Notes: generated by a model from the sequence alone, not told the origin. A stretch of 64,000 bases of DNA from Paracoccaceae bacterium (GCA_003605175.1 QWDA01000003.1:132501-196500); one strand, 5' to 3'; shown: positions 1 through 9,856, counted from the first letter of the stretch. Made by a program: numbers and translations.

Positions 1-988
<988 letters not shown>

Positions 989-1063
989 TGATCCAGTGGA
1001 AGACTGGCTCAGATCAATCGCATACACACCGGAAGGTGTGCCTGACTTGGACGTGTTCTTCCC

Positions 1064-1183
1064 TTGGTCTGGTGGTCATAGCGCAAGCAAAACACCCGAT
1101 CCCATCCCGAACTCGGCCGTTAAGTGCTGTTGCGCCGATGGTACTGCGTCTTAAGACGTGGGAGAGTAGGTCACCGCCAGACC
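1064..1183 (+). rRNA. 5S ribosomal RNA
   Basis: A 120-base 5S rRNA lies about 75 bases after the 23S end. It carries the usual internal block CCCGATCCCATCCCGAACTC and the 3' block GGGAGAGTAGGTC. Its ends pair (TTGGTCTGG with CCAGACC). It is followed by a short spacer and a terminator. No tRNA gene can be seen between 5S and the terminator, although many Rhodobacterales rRNA operons carry an initiator tRNA there. Confidence 0.95.
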
Positions 1184-1222
1184 TAGAGAAGAACACGCGT
1201 ATCTCTCGAACGATGTTTCGAT

Positions 1223-1251
1223 AAAACGCCGCCCCTCGGGGCGGCGTTTTT
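1223..1251 (+). terminator. rho-independent terminator of the rRNA operon
   Basis: AAAACGCCGCCCC, loop TCG, GGGGCGGCGTTTTT forms a strong GC stem followed by a T run about 40 bases after the 5S gene. It marks the end of the rRNA operon. Confidence 0.93.
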
Positions 1252-1396
1252 CGTTCGCCCCCTGCGACCTGGCCGCGATGAGGAGCAGCATCTGCCCTCC
1301 GTGGCGATGCAAGGCCCCGCGCGCCCACGGGTGAAGACGGTATTCTTCAGGACTGGCCCGGTGGGCGGCCACTGGGCCGGTTGGCGGGACGAGGTC

Positions 1397-2212
1397 TCAA
1401 CCCAGATCCGGTGAAAAATCCGCCGGGTCGACCCGGATCTCCCGCCGCCTGGCGTGATGGAGATGCGCAAGCGCGCGCAGGCCCATCCTGATCTGTGCCG
1501 CCACCCTGCGAAAACGCTGGCCAACCGTCCGTCCGGCCGGCGCCGGCCGCCCGGCGGCGATCGTCGAGCGTGTTTCGATGGCGGGGGCAAGGCCGAGCAG
1601 GTCGCATTGGTCGAGCTGGACCGCGCAGGCCGGATCGGTCTGGTAGCTGCGAAGCTCATGCGCGGCGCAGATGACCGCGTCGGCGATTCCGGGGGCGCGG
1701 CGGGCGCGGGCCAGCAGCTTTTCCGCCCCCTCGGGCCACAGGACATAGGCGGCCGCGCCGCTCCGGTCCTGATAGAGCCGCCGTATCGCCACGCCATCGA
1801 CCAGCACCTCCGATGCGTCGCCGACGATCTTCCTTCGGCCCCGCACCTCCAGTGAGAGGTGATCGATCCCTGTCCGCACGCCCGCCGCCGCCAGCAGATC
1901 CGGCAGCCGGCGGGACAGGACGGCGTCGTCCTCGAGGATCAGCCTCGGCGCTCCGTCCTGCGCCACGCGTTGCCAGGCGGCGACATGGCTCAGGAAACAG
2001 GCCTTTTCCGTATCCTTGAGCGGACGCTCCCAGCGCGTCCAGTAGCTGTCCGGATGTGCCGCCGCCGCTGCCGCCGCCGTCACGGCCGCGAGACGCTCCC
2101 AGGCCAGGCCGAGATCGTCGATTTGTCGCGCCATGAAACCGAGCCGTTCCTGCGCGGAATCGAGATTGATGACGAGGCAGAGCAAGAACGCCCTCCGGCA
2201 GGAGCGGATCAT
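1397..2212 (-). CDS. glycosyltransferase family 25-like protein
   Basis: A 271-residue protein resembling GT25 glycosyltransferases, the family of lipooligosaccharide galactosyltransferases. It begins with a beta strand carrying VINLDSAQERL, which GT25 enzymes use at the nucleotide-sugar fold. It also has SHVAAW near residue 75 and the acidic LEDDAV motif near residue 93, the presumed metal/nucleotide-sugar site. The C-terminal third is arginine-rich and variable. The start at 2212 is chosen because AAGG sits about 12 bases upstream; an upstream ATG at 2326 would add 38 residues unlike the family. It is divergent from lepB. The likely role is decoration of a surface glycan; donor and acceptor cannot be read from the sequence. 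Confidence 0.78.
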   Translation of the reverse strand: MIRSCRRAFLLCLVINLDSAQERLGFMARQIDDLGLAWERLAAVTAAAAAAAHPDSYWTRWERPLKDTEKACFLSHVAAWQRVAQDGAPRLILEDDAVLSRRLPDLLAAAGVRTGIDHLSLEVRGRRKIVGDASEVLVDGVAIRRLYQDRSGAAAYVLWPEGAEKLLARARRAPGIADAVICAAHELRSYQTDPACAVQLDQCDLLGLAPAIETRSTIAAGRPAPAGRTVGQRFRRVAAQIRMGLRALAHLHHARRREIRVDPADFSPDLG

Positions 2213-2373
2213 CTGCCGTCTACCTTGCCGGTCACGCAGGATGCAAGACGGCCTGGCCACCGCAACACCCGGTAATGGCCCGGAGCCGGACCGTTCATCG
2301 CCCCGCGAAGCGTTGCTTGACTCCACCCGTCCGGCCTTTCATGTACCGCGCGCGGGCAACCTCAGGCAGGATC

Positions 2374-3183
2374 ATGGCGGAACAGACCGAAACCGAACAC
2401 CCGGTCGTCGAGACGATCAAAACCGTCGTCTACGCCCTGGGGATTGCCCTGGTCTTCCGGACCCTGTTCTTCCAGCCGTTCTGGATCCCTTCGGGCTCGA
2501 TGAAGGACACGTTGCTGATCGGCGATTTCCTGTTCGTCAACAAGATGGCCTACGGCTATTCGCGCTATTCCTGCGAGGTACCGCTCGTCGGGGTCAGCGT
2601 CTGCCCCTTCATCGGCGACCGCTGGCTCGGGTCCGAACCCGAACGCGGCGACGTCGTCGTGTTCCGCCACCCGAGCAACGGTCAGGATTTCATCAAGCGG
2701 CTGGTCGGGCTGCCCGGCGACAGGATCCAGATGAAGGACGGCGTGCTCTACATCAACGGCAACATGGCGCCGCAGGAACCCGCCGGCGAATTTGCCGAAC
2801 CCTATGTCAAACAGGGGCCGCTCGGCACCCTGCCGGCCTGCGAGAACAATGTCGGCCTGGGCGGAACCTGCCTGAAGTCGCGCGCCATCGAGACCCTGCC
2901 GAACGGAGTCAAACACGACGTGCTGAACGTGCGCGACGGCGGCAACCGCACCGCGGACAACACCAATGTCTACACCGTGCCCGAGGGGCATTACTTCTTC
3001 ATGGGCGACAACCGCGACAACTCGATCGACAGCCGGTTCCCGCAATCGGGCGGCGGCGTCGGCTTCGTGCCCGCGAAGAACCTGATCGGCCGCGCCGACC
3101 GGATCGTGTTCTCCTCCGCCGGCCGGTCGCTGTTCTTCTTCTGGACCTGGCGCGGCGACCGCTTCTTCAAGGCCATCGACTAG
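2374..3183 (+). CDS. lepB: signal peptidase I
   Basis: The type I signal peptidase cuts signal peptides from exported proteins at the outer face of the inner membrane. The 269-residue protein has one N-terminal membrane helix (about 15-32), then the nucleophile box IPSGSM with catalytic Ser42, and the base box DFIKRLVGLPGD with Lys108. The late signature MGDNRDNSIDSR lies near 210-221. A cysteine-bearing insertion (C155, C166) sits in the catalytic domain. Start 2374 has AGG just upstream; an ATG at 2275 would add a tail without family features. It heads the lepB, LepB-like, rnc run, the usual neighbourhood in alphaproteobacteria. Confidence 0.96.
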   Translation: MAEQTETEHPVVETIKTVVYALGIALVFRTLFFQPFWIPSGSMKDTLLIGDFLFVNKMAYGYSRYSCEVPLVGVSVCPFIGDRWLGSEPERGDVVVFRHPSNGQDFIKRLVGLPGDRIQMKDGVLYINGNMAPQEPAGEFAEPYVKQGPLGTLPACENNVGLGGTCLKSRAIETLPNGVKHDVLNVRDGGNRTADNTNVYTVPEGHYFFMGDNRDNSIDSRFPQSGGGVGFVPAKNLIGRADRIVFSSAGRSLFFFWTWRGDRFFKAID

Positions 3184-3201
3184 GCGCCGGAGACCGGCCG
3201 G

Positions 3202-3897
3202 ATGACACGGAAGACGACGATCCTCCTCTTTTCGCTGGCCCTTCTCGTGCTGGCGGGGCTGGTGCTCGGGCGGATGGTCTATCAGCCGTTCTGGATTCCG
3301 TCGGGCAACATGAAACCCACCCTGCTTCCGGGCGACTATCTCGTCGCGCGAACCTGGGGCCTCGGCCCGCCCGGGCGGGGTGACATCGTGGTCTTCCGCA
3401 GCAACGGCATGACCTTCGTGGCCCGGGTCATCGGCATGCCGGGCGAGGAGGTTCAGCTCGTGAAGGGCCAGGTCCTGATCGACGGCACCGCCCTGCCGCA
3501 GGCGCCTGCGGGCGACTTCCAGGAAGCCTTCGTGCGCGGAGGACCGGGAGGCGGCCTGCCGGTCTGCCGGAACCAGGTCACGTCCGGCGGGATCTGCGTC
3601 AAGACAATGCTGACGGAAACCCTGCCCGGCGGCCGCAGCTACAATGTCCTCGATCTCGGCGAGCGGGCCTTTGACAACACGCCGGTCTTTCCGGTCCCCG
3701 CCGGACATTACTTCCTGCTCGGAGACAACCGCGACAATTCGGTCGACAGCCGCCTCGCCACGCCGCCGGTGGGCTGGGGCTTCGTGCCGGCCGAGGCGAT
3801 CTTCGCCAGGGCCTCGATGATCCTGTTTTCCAGCGCCGGTGACCTGGGCGACCCGGGCGCCTGGCGCGACGGCCGCTATTTCGTGAAGGTCCGGTGA
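3202..3897 (+). CDS. signal peptidase I paralogue lacking both catalytic residues
   Basis: A 231-residue LepB homologue, 18 bases after lepB. It keeps the membrane helix (about 7-25), the boxes around the active site and the [11 protein letters not shown] signature near 174-184. The cysteine pair of the insertion is also kept (C122, C132). However, the nucleophile box reads PSGNM, so the catalytic serine is Asn36 (codon AAC). The base box reads [11 protein letters not shown], so the catalytic lysine is Ala74 (codon GCC). The Ser-Lys dyad is therefore gone while the fold appears intact and the frame is open. It overlaps rnc by 4 bases, so it is translated within the operon. A pseudoenzyme that binds substrates or partners LepB is inferred; loss of function with retained frame is the alternative. 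Confidence 0.9.
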   Translation: MTRKTTILLFSLALLVLAGLVLGRMVYQPFWIPSGNMKPTLLPGDYLVARTWGLGPPGRGDIVVFRSNGMTFVARVIGMPGEEVQLVKGQVLIDGTALPQAPAGDFQEAFVRGGPGGGLPVCRNQVTSGGICVKTMLTETLPGGRSYNVLDLGERAFDNTPVFPVPAGHYFLLGDNRDNSVDSRLATPPVGWGFVPAEAIFARASMILFSSAGDLGDPGAWRDGRYFVKVR

Positions 3898-4574
3898 GGC
3901 TCTCCGCGGACATGCAGGCCTTCGAGGCCCGGCTCGGCCACCGGTTCGGGCGGCCCGAACTCCTGATTCGCGCGCTCACCCATCCGTCGATGTCCTCCGA
4001 GGCGCGGCCCTCGAACCAGCGCCTGGAATTCCTCGGCGACCGGGTGCTGAACCTGGTGATCGCCGAGGCGGTGTTCCGCGACGACGGCAAGGCCGCCGAG
4101 GGCCAGCTCGCGCCCCGCTACAATGCCCTCGTGCGCAAGGAGACCTGCGCCGATGTGGCCCGCGCAATCGGACTGGGCGAGGTGGTCCGGCTCAGCCGCT
4201 CCGAGCAGATGTCGGGCGGCCGCCGCAAGGAGGCGATGCTGGGCGACGCGATGGAGGCGGTGATCGCCGCGATCTATCTCGATGCCGGGCTGGAGGCGGC
4301 GCGCGCGGTGGTGCTCGCGCTCTGGGGCGCGCGGATCGCCGCGGCGGGCGCCGAGGCGCAGGACGCCAAGACCGCGCTCCAGGAATGGGCCCAGGCGCGC
4401 GGCCAGACCCCGCCCGCCTATGTGGAGATCGCCCGATCCGGTCCCGATCACGCGCCGGTCTTCACCATCGAGGCGCAGCTTCAGGACGGCGCGTCCGAAC
4501 GCGCCAGGGGCGGCTCGAAACGCCAGGCCGAACAGGCGGCGGCGCGGGCGCTTCTCGACCGGCTGCGCCGCTGA
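3894..4574 (+). CDS. rnc: ribonuclease III
   Basis: A double-strand-specific endoribonuclease that processes rRNA precursors and structured mRNAs in the cytosol. The 226-residue protein carries the family signature [12 protein letters not shown] (about 39-50) and the second acidic cluster [20 protein letters not shown] (about 113-132), which supplies metal-binding residues. A double-stranded RNA-binding domain fills the C-terminal third, with the [13 protein letters not shown] helix at the end. It starts with GTG, overlapping the stop of the LepB-like gene (GTGA). Length is normal. Confidence 0.96.
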   Translation: MRLSADMQAFEARLGHRFGRPELLIRALTHPSMSSEARPSNQRLEFLGDRVLNLVIAEAVFRDDGKAAEGQLAPRYNALVRKETCADVARAIGLGEVVRLSRSEQMSGGRRKEAMLGDAMEAVIAAIYLDAGLEAARAVVLALWGARIAAAGAEAQDAKTALQEWAQARGQTPPAYVEIARSGPDHAPVFTIEAQLQDGASERARGGSKRQAEQAAARALLDRLRR

Positions 4575-4578
4575 CCCT

Positions 4579-4914
4579 TCAGGCGGTGAGGTCCGTCACG
4601 TCCGCGTCGGGAGCGTTCTTCTTGACCGACTCGATGCCGTTCTCGCGGGCCGAGGTCGAGGTATAGCTCTCCGACGTGCCGATCACCTGACCGTTCGCGG
4701 CCTTGAGATTGAACATGTGCTGGCCGGCGCTGGTTTGCTTGCGCTCGTAGCGGCCGTCCTCGGGCGCGTTCGTCCTGACCGAGGCGATGCCGTTCTCGCA
4801 GCTCGCCCGCTGCTTGTAGCCCTCGCTCGCCAGGATCGTCTGCCCGTTCCCCGCCTTCAGCCGGAACCGGAACTCGCCCGCCTTGTCGGTGTAGATCTCG
4901 AACTTGCCCGCCAT
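4579..4914 (-). CDS. DUF1508 (YegP-like) tandem-repeat protein
   Basis: A 111-residue protein made of two copies of the YegP/DUF1508 beta module. The first repeat has FEIYTDKAGEFRFRLKAGNG and SEGYKQRASCENGIASV; the second has FNLKAANGQVIGTSESYTS and ARENGIESVKKNAP. Members are small cytosolic proteins of unknown biochemical role. GGGAG lies about 13 bases upstream of the ATG. The gene is antisense to its surroundings and sits between rnc and era, which normally adjoin in this group, so it looks inserted into a conserved operon. It converges on rnc with only 4 bases between them. Confidence 0.88.
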   Translation of the reverse strand: MAGKFEIYTDKAGEFRFRLKAGNGQTILASEGYKQRASCENGIASVRTNAPEDGRYERKQTSAGQHMFNLKAANGQVIGTSESYTSTSARENGIESVKKNAPDADVTDLTA

Positions 4915-4976
4915 GTGTCCATCGCTCCCTGTCTCGTTGGCCCTTGGTGCAATCTACGGTCACAAATCCGCGATGC

Positions 4977-4989
4977 GCAAATTGTTTGC
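4977..4989. promoter_or_regulatory. palindrome GCAAATTGTTTGC, possible operator
   Basis: GCAAA-TTG-TTTGC is a perfect 5-bp inverted repeat in the 174-bp gap between the divergent DUF1508 gene and era. It stands out because it is AT-rich in a GC-rich background. No regulator can be assigned. Confidence 0.3.
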
Positions 4990-5088
4990 AAAGCCTCAGC
5001 CGCAGAATTGCGGCCGTCGGCGCCCGGGAACGCTGGCAAAGCGGCGCGTTTCCGGCTAAGCCGCGCTGCCGGAACAACAGGATCGCCC

Positions 5089-5997
5089 ATGACCACCCGC
5101 GCCGGATTCGCAGCCCTGATCGGTGAGCCCAATGCGGGCAAGTCGACGCTCCTGAACCGCATGGTCGGGGCCAAGGTGTCGATCGTCACCCACAAGGTCC
5201 AGACCACCCGCGCGCGGATCCGCGGCGTGGCGCTCGAAGGCGAGAGCCAGATCGTCTTCGTCGATACGCCGGGCCTGTTCCGCCCGCGCCGCCGGCTCGA
5301 CCGGGCGATGGTCGCCGCGGCCTGGGGCGGGGCGGCCGATGCCGATGTGGTCCTGCTCCTGATCGAGGCGCATCGCGGCATCACCGAGGGCGTCGCGGCG
5401 ATCCTCGACAGCCTCACGGAGAAGGCCGAGAGCCGCCGCATCGCGCTCGCGATCAACAAGATCGACCGGGTCGAGGCGCCCGCGCTTCTCGGCCTCTCGC
5501 AGGAGATGAACGCCCGTTTCCCCTTCGTCGAGACCTTCATGATCTCGGCCGAACGCGGCCACGGGGTCGACGATCTCCGCCGCTGGATCGCCGGCGAGAT
5601 GCCCGAGGGGCCCTGGCTCTACCCCGAAGACCAGATCGCCGACCTGCCGATGCGGATGATCGCGGCCGAGATGACCCGCGAGAAGCTCACGCTCCGGCTG
5701 CACCAGGAACTGCCCTACGAACTCACCGTCGAGACCGAGGGCTGGGAGGAGCGCAAGGACGGCTCGGCACGGATCGACCAGGTGGTCTATGTCGCCCGCG
5801 ACGGCCACAAGGGCATCGTGCTGGGCAAGAAGGGCGAGACGATCAAGGCGGTCTCCACCGCCGCCCGCGCCGAGATCGCCGCGTTTCTCGACCGCAAGGT
5901 GCATCTGTTCCTCACCGTGAAGGTGCGGCCGAACTGGCTCGAGGAGGCGGAACGCTATTCCGAGATGGGCCTCGACTTCCGCGAGGGCGACACGTGA
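5089..5997 (+). CDS. era: GTPase Era
   Basis: A GTPase that binds 16S rRNA and helps mature the 30S subunit. The 302-residue protein has the G1 loop GEPNAGKST (about 11-19), G3 DTPG near 59-62, G4 NKID near 122-125 and a C-terminal KH RNA-binding domain including IVLGKKGETIKAVS. The start at 5089 places the P-loop close to the N-terminus, as in the family. It overlaps the next gene by 4 bases (GTGA), which indicates translational coupling. Confidence 0.97.
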   Translation: MTTRAGFAALIGEPNAGKSTLLNRMVGAKVSIVTHKVQTTRARIRGVALEGESQIVFVDTPGLFRPRRRLDRAMVAAAWGGAADADVVLLLIEAHRGITEGVAAILDSLTEKAESRRIALAINKIDRVEAPALLGLSQEMNARFPFVETFMISAERGHGVDDLRRWIAGEMPEGPWLYPEDQIADLPMRMIAAEMTREKLTLRLHQELPYELTVETEGWEERKDGSARIDQVVYVARDGHKGIVLGKKGETIKAVSTAARAEIAAFLDRKVHLFLTVKVRPNWLEEAERYSEMGLDFREGDT

Positions 5998-6326
5998 GGC
6001 CGCGCCTCGCCGCACGGGTCTGGATCGACGCCTACCTGCGGCGCCTCGCGCTGCGCAACATCCCCGCCTACGTGATCCACAAGGGCGACCCGACGGCGGG
6101 CGTCGTGATGGTCAAGCTCAACACGCTCGACGGCAAGGCGATCTGCTTCCAGCGCAGCTTCGACCTGATGACGGGCGAGCGTGCCTGGGTGGTCCTGGCC
6201 GAGGGCGACGAAGCCGCCGTCGATGCCTCCATCGCGAAGCAGCGCGGTTTCGACCGCGATCTCTGGGTGCTCGAGATCGAGAGCCGCGACGGCGACCATC
6301 TCCTGGAGGAGGAAGGGCTGGCCTGA
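5994..6326 (+). CDS. DUF1491 family protein
   Basis: A 110-residue small soluble protein of the alphaproteobacterial DUF1491 family. It shows RLAARVWIDAYLRR at the start, then VIHKGDPTAGVVMVKLN, and WVLEIESRDGDHLLEEE at the end. Its function is unknown; it is found next to era and recO in this group. It starts with GTG, overlapping era by 4 bases, and converges on recO. Confidence 0.88.
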   Translation: MRPRLAARVWIDAYLRRLALRNIPAYVIHKGDPTAGVVMVKLNTLDGKAICFQRSFDLMTGERAWVVLAEGDEAAVDASIAKQRGFDRDLWVLEIESRDGDHLLEEEGLA

Positions 6327-6345
6327 TCCTGCGGCGGCGCCCCGC

Positions 6346-7071
6346 TCAGGCCTGGCGTGACACCAGATCGACGAAGCGCTGCCGTGCCTCCGGCAGCGGC
6401 CGGTCTCCGAGCGATGGCGCGAGGCGCGTCTTGAGGAAGAATCCGGTCGTGGTAAGGCCTTGCGCGATCTCAGCGAGCGCGCCTTCGCCATGGCCGAGAA
6501 GCGCGGGCGGCAACGGCAGGAGCCGGTCGGCCCAGGCGCCCGCCGCCTCCGCCGCCACCGCGCGGCCGGATTTCGGCGAGACATAGGCCAGGTCTTCCAC
6601 CGCCCCGCTGACGGCGCAGGACGAGAGGTCGAGCCCGAAGCCGAGCTCGTCGAGCAGCGCGAGTTCCCAGCGGAGATAGGCGAGCGGCCAGGCCTGATTT
6701 GTTCCGATCAGGTCCAGCAGCGCCTCCGTCCGCCGATGCAACGCGGGATGCGGTTCGCGTTCGGGGAGGGCGAAGGAGAGGAGGGCGCAGAGGGAATTGA
6801 GCGCGGCGAGGGTGAGGCGGTCGGTCATCAGCGCGGCGGCGCGGGAGCGGAGCGGCTCGACGGTGTAGCTGCCCATGTGATCCTCGAGCCGGGCGCGCCA
6901 GGTGGCGTCGAGCAGTGTGCCGGGCTGCAGGATCGGGGCGAGCCTGCGGCTGGTGCCGCCCCGCACGACGCCGAGATGGCGGCCGTGCGCCGCGGTGAAA
7001 AGCTCAACGATCACCGAGGTTTCGCCGTGCCGGCGAAGCGAGAGAAGCGATCCGTTGTCGCGCCAGTCCAT
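6346..7071 (-). CDS. recO: DNA repair protein RecO
   Basis: RecO loads RecA onto SSB-coated DNA in the RecFOR recombination pathway. The 241-residue protein starts with [20 protein letters not shown], has an OB-fold N-terminus with [15 protein letters not shown], and a helical second half with the [19 protein letters not shown]-type segment. Start 7071 is chosen because the OB fold begins there; earlier in-frame starts would translate the intergenic repeats. Confidence 0.93.
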   Translation of the reverse strand: MDWRDNGSLLSLRRHGETSVIVELFTAAHGRHLGVVRGGTSRRLAPILQPGTLLDATWRARLEDHMGSYTVEPLRSRAAALMTDRLTLAALNSLCALLSFALPEREPHPALHRRTEALLDLIGTNQAWPLAYLRWELALLDELGFGLDLSSCAVSGAVEDLAYVSPKSGRAVAAEAAGAWADRLLPLPPALLGHGEGALAEIAQGLTTTGFFLKTRLAPSLGDRPLPEARQRFVDLVSRQA

Positions 7072-7162
7072 GGCGGCGAGGTAAGCGCAAGCCGGGCCGC
7101 TCGGCAAGGCGGGTTTCGCCGCGGGCTTCACCCGCGCCGACCCGCGCGGGGGCGCTGCCTCT

Positions 7163-7189
7163 CGGGGTACTTCCGGCCAGATGAAGCGG
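7163..7189 (+). repeat. dispersed intergenic element, copy 1
   Basis: The 27-base stretch starting CGGGGTACTTCC and ending GATGAAGCGG matches the complement of 23606-23632 at about 20 of 27 positions by eye (shared frame GG.GTA.TT...CCA..A.GAAGCGG). It lies upstream of recO and just before the 11-bp repeat array. It is probably part of a family of noncoding elements scattered in this genome. Confidence 0.45.
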
Positions 7190-7203
7190 CAAAAGCCCCG
7201 CGC

Positions 7204-7236
7204 ACAACCCGTACACAACCTGTACACAACCCGTAC
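7204..7236 (+). repeat. three tandem 11-bp units ACAACC(C/T)GTAC
   Basis: Three head-to-tail 11-bp units: ACAACCCGTAC, ACAACCTGTAC, ACAACCCGTAC. GTAC recurs every 11 bases, about one helical turn. Flanks are CGCGC on the left and ACCGGCGATGC on the right. An inverted copy of the whole array, with matching flanks, lies at 40267-40299. It sits in the recO-copA divergent gap, 23 bases before the copA -35 box. Confidence 0.85.
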
Positions 7237-7259
7237 ACCGGCGATGCGCGACTGGCGTC

Positions 7260-7290
7260 TTGACCTTCCAGTGACTGGAACCAACATGGT
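7260..7290 (+). promoter_or_regulatory. CueR/MerR-type copA promoter
   Basis: A -35 box TTGACC (7260-7265) is followed directly by the perfect inverted repeat TTCCAG-TGA-CTGGAA (7266-7280). A weak -10 candidate CATGGT lies at 7285-7290, giving a 19-bp spacer. An overlong spacer filled by a dyad is the signature of MerR-family copper promoters. The cueR gene is the second gene of the same transcript. Confidence 0.78.
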
Positions 7291-7328
7291 GGAAGCGACC
7301 AAGAAGAATCGCGTTGGAGGCCCGGGCC

Positions 7329-9845
7329 ATGTCGGCGGAAATGGATCATGTGACGCTCTCGGTCGAGGGCATGTCCTGCGCCTCCTGCGTGGGGCGGGTC
7401 GATCGCGGGCTGAAGGCGCTGGAGGGCGTCGGCGACGTCTCGGTCAACCTCGCGTCCGAGACCGCGCGGCTCGGCTTCGACGGGCCCGAAAGGGTGCGGG
7501 AGGCGGTGGCGGCGCTCGACCGGCTCGGCTACCCGGCGCGGCGCGCCAGCGTCACGCTCGAAATCGGGCCGATGTCCTGTGCGTCCTGCGCGGGGCGGGT
7601 CGAGAAGGCGCTGGCGGCGCTGCCCGGCGTGCTCGAGGTCAATGTCAATCTCGCGGCCGAGACTGCGGCGGTGACCTATGCCGAGGGGGCGCTGACCCCG
7701 GCCGGGATCGCGGCGGCGAGCACGGCGGCGGGCTACCCGGCGAAGCCGGTCGCGGGCCCGGGCGCGAGTGACGACAGGGTGACGCGGAAGGAGGAAGAGG
7801 CGCGCGAGCTGGCCCGAAAGGTGGGTCTCGCCGCGGCGCTGGCGCTGCCGGTGTTCCTGGTCGAGATGGGCGGGCACCTGATTCCGGCGCTGCATCACTG
7901 GATCAATGCGACGATCGGGCGCGAGACGAGCTGGATCCTGCAATTCCTCCTGACCAGCGCGGTGCTGGCCGGGCCGGGCCGGGGCTTCTACCGGACAGGC
8001 ATCCCGGCGCTCCTCAAGGGCGCGCCCGACATGAACAGCCTCGTCGCGGTCGGCACCGGGGCGGCCTATCTCTATTCGGTGGTGGCGACCTTCCTGCCGG
8101 GGCTCCTGCCCGAGGCGGTGCGCGCCGTCTATTTCGAGGCGGCGGCGGTGATCGTGGTGCTGATCCTGCTCGGCCGGTTCCTCGAGGCGCGCGCCAAGGG
8201 GCGCACCGGCGCGGCGATCCGCAAGCTGGTGGGGCTCCAGGTGCGGAGCGCGCGGGTCTTGAGGGACGGCGCGGCGGTCGAGGTCGCTGTGGACGATCTC
8301 GCGGTGGGCGACGTGCTCCTGGTGCGGCCGGGCGAGCGGCTTGCGGTGGATGGCGAGGTGGTGGGCGGCAGCAGCCATGTGGACGAGAGCATGCTGACGG
8401 GCGAGCCGCTGCCGGTCGGGAAGGCGGCGGGCGATCCGGTGACCGGCGGCACGGTGAACGGGGCGGGCAGCCTCGAATACCGCGCGACGCGGGTCGGCGC
8501 GGAGACCACGCTGTCGCAGATCATCCGCATGGTCGAGGAGGCGCAGGGCGCCAGGCTGCCGATCCAGGGGCTGGTCGACCGGATCACGCTGTGGTTCGTG
8601 CCCGCGGTGATGGGGCTCGCGGCGCTGACGGTGCTGGTCTGGCTCGCGGTCGGGCCCGATCCGGCGCTGACGCTGGCGCTGGTGGCGGGCGTGTCGGTGC
8701 TGATCATCGCCTGCCCCTGCGCCATGGGGCTGGCGACGCCCACCTCGATCATGGTGGGGACCGGGCGCGCGGCGGAGCTTGGCGTGCTGTTCCGCAAGGG
8801 CGACGCGCTGCAGGCGCTGGACCTGGTGGACGTGGTAGCGCTCGACAAGTCCGGCACGGTGACCGAGGGGCGGCCCGAGATGACCGACCTGGTGCTGGCC
8901 GAGGGGTTCGACCGGGCCGGGCTCCTGGCGCTGGTGGCGGCGGTGGAGGAGCGCTCGGAACATCCGATCGCCGAGGCCATCGTCCGGGCGGCGCGGGCCG
9001 AGGGCGTGGAACGGGAGGCGGCGGAGGATTTCGCCTCGGAGACCGGCTACGGCGTGTCGGCGCGGGTCGGCGGGTTCGCGGTTCTGGTGGGTGCGGCGCG
9101 GTTCCTCGAACGCGAGGGGATCGCACTGGGGGCGCTCGACGGCGAGGATGTGGCGCTGGCGCGGCGCGGGCGGACCGCGCTCTTCGCGGCGGTGGACGGG
9201 AAGGCGGCGGCGGTGATCGGCGTGGCCGATCCGGTGAAGCCGGCGAGCCGCGCGGCGGTGGCGGCCCTGCGGGCGGCCGGGCTGCGCGTGGCGATGATCA
9301 CCGGCGACCGGCGCGAGACGGCCGAGGCGATCGCCGCCGAGACCGGGATCGACCTGGTGGTGGCCGATGTGCTGCCCGACGGCAAGGTGACGGCGCTGGC
9401 CGATCTGGCGGCGGGCGGGCGGAAGGTGGCCTTCGTCGGCGACGGGATCAACGACGCGCCGGCGCTGGCGCGGGCCGAGGTGGGGATCGCCATCGGCACC
9501 GGGACGGACGTGGCCATCGAGGCGGCGGATGTGGTGCTGATGTCGGGCGATCTGCGCGGCGTGGTGAACGCCTTCGAGGTGTCGAGGCGGACGATGCAGA
9601 ACATCAGGCAGAACCTGTTCTGGGCCTTCGCCTACAACACCGCGCTGATCCCGGTGGCGGCGGGCGCGCTCTACCCGGGCTTCGGCGTGCTGCTGTCGCC
9701 GGTGCTGGCGGCCGGCGCGATGGCGCTTTCGTCGGTCTTCGTGCTGACCAACGCGCTCCGGCTCCGGCGGATCGCGCCGGCGATGGACGAGCGGCACGAC
9801 ATGCGGGCCGGGCGGCCCGTGGCGGCGGCGGCGCCGGCGGAATGA
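7329..9845 (+). CDS. copA: Cu(+)-exporting P1B-type ATPase
   Basis: A copper pump of the inner membrane driven by ATP, 838 residues. It has two N-terminal heavy-metal domains with GMSCASC (C17, C20) and MSCASC (C84, C87). Membrane helices follow, including the copper channel motif CPC (C462, C464), then the actuator TGE motif, the phosphorylation loop, and the hinge GDGINDAP. The phosphorylation loop reads DKSGT (D506-T510) instead of the nearly invariant DKTGT. The start at 7329 is chosen from GGAGG about 8 bases upstream. The gene overlaps the ATG of an alternative cueR start. A CueR-type promoter precedes it, so induction by Cu(I) is expected. Confidence 0.95.
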   Translation: MSAEMDHVTLSVEGMSCASCVGRVDRGLKALEGVGDVSVNLASETARLGFDGPERVREAVAALDRLGYPARRASVTLEIGPMSCASCAGRVEKALAALPGVLEVNVNLAAETAAVTYAEGALTPAGIAAASTAAGYPAKPVAGPGASDDRVTRKEEEARELARKVGLAAALALPVFLVEMGGHLIPALHHWINATIGRETSWILQFLLTSAVLAGPGRGFYRTGIPALLKGAPDMNSLVAVGTGAAYLYSVVATFLPGLLPEAVRAVYFEAAAVIVVLILLGRFLEARAKGRTGAAIRKLVGLQVRSARVLRDGAAVEVAVDDLAVGDVLLVRPGERLAVDGEVVGGSSHVDESMLTGEPLPVGKAAGDPVTGGTVNGAGSLEYRATRVGAETTLSQIIRMVEEAQGARLPIQGLVDRITLWFVPAVMGLAALTVLVWLAVGPDPALTLALVAGVSVLIIACPCAMGLATPTSIMVGTGRAAELGVLFRKGDALQALDLVDVVALDKSGTVTEGRPEMTDLVLAEGFDRAGLLALVAAVEERSEHPIAEAIVRAARAEGVEREAAEDFASETGYGVSARVGGFAVLVGAARFLEREGIALGALDGEDVALARRGRTALFAAVDGKAAAVIGVADPVKPASRAAVAALRAAGLRVAMITGDRRETAEAIAAETGIDLVVADVLPDGKVTALADLAAGGRKVAFVGDGINDAPALARAEVGIAIGTGTDVAIEAADVVLMSGDLRGVVNAFEVSRRTMQNIRQNLFWAFAYNTALIPVAAGALYPGFGVLLSPVLAAGAMALSSVFVLTNALRLRRIAPAMDERHDMRAGRPVAAAAPAE

Positions 9846-9856
9846 GCGGTGGCGCG

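Noticed and set aside
2362-3708. Leftward 448-codon open frame opposite the two LepB genes
   Set aside because: Low-complexity, no motif; the rightward strand encodes clear signal peptidase folds.
3202-3897. Sequencing or frame error in the LepB-like gene
   Set aside because: Two separate catalytic codons are replaced by in-frame sense codons and the frame and downstream motifs are intact, which single errors would not explain.
7128-9797. Leftward 889-codon open frame across copA
   Set aside because: Arg/His/Pro-rich translation with no domain, antisense to a clear P-type ATPase; a consequence of high GC content.
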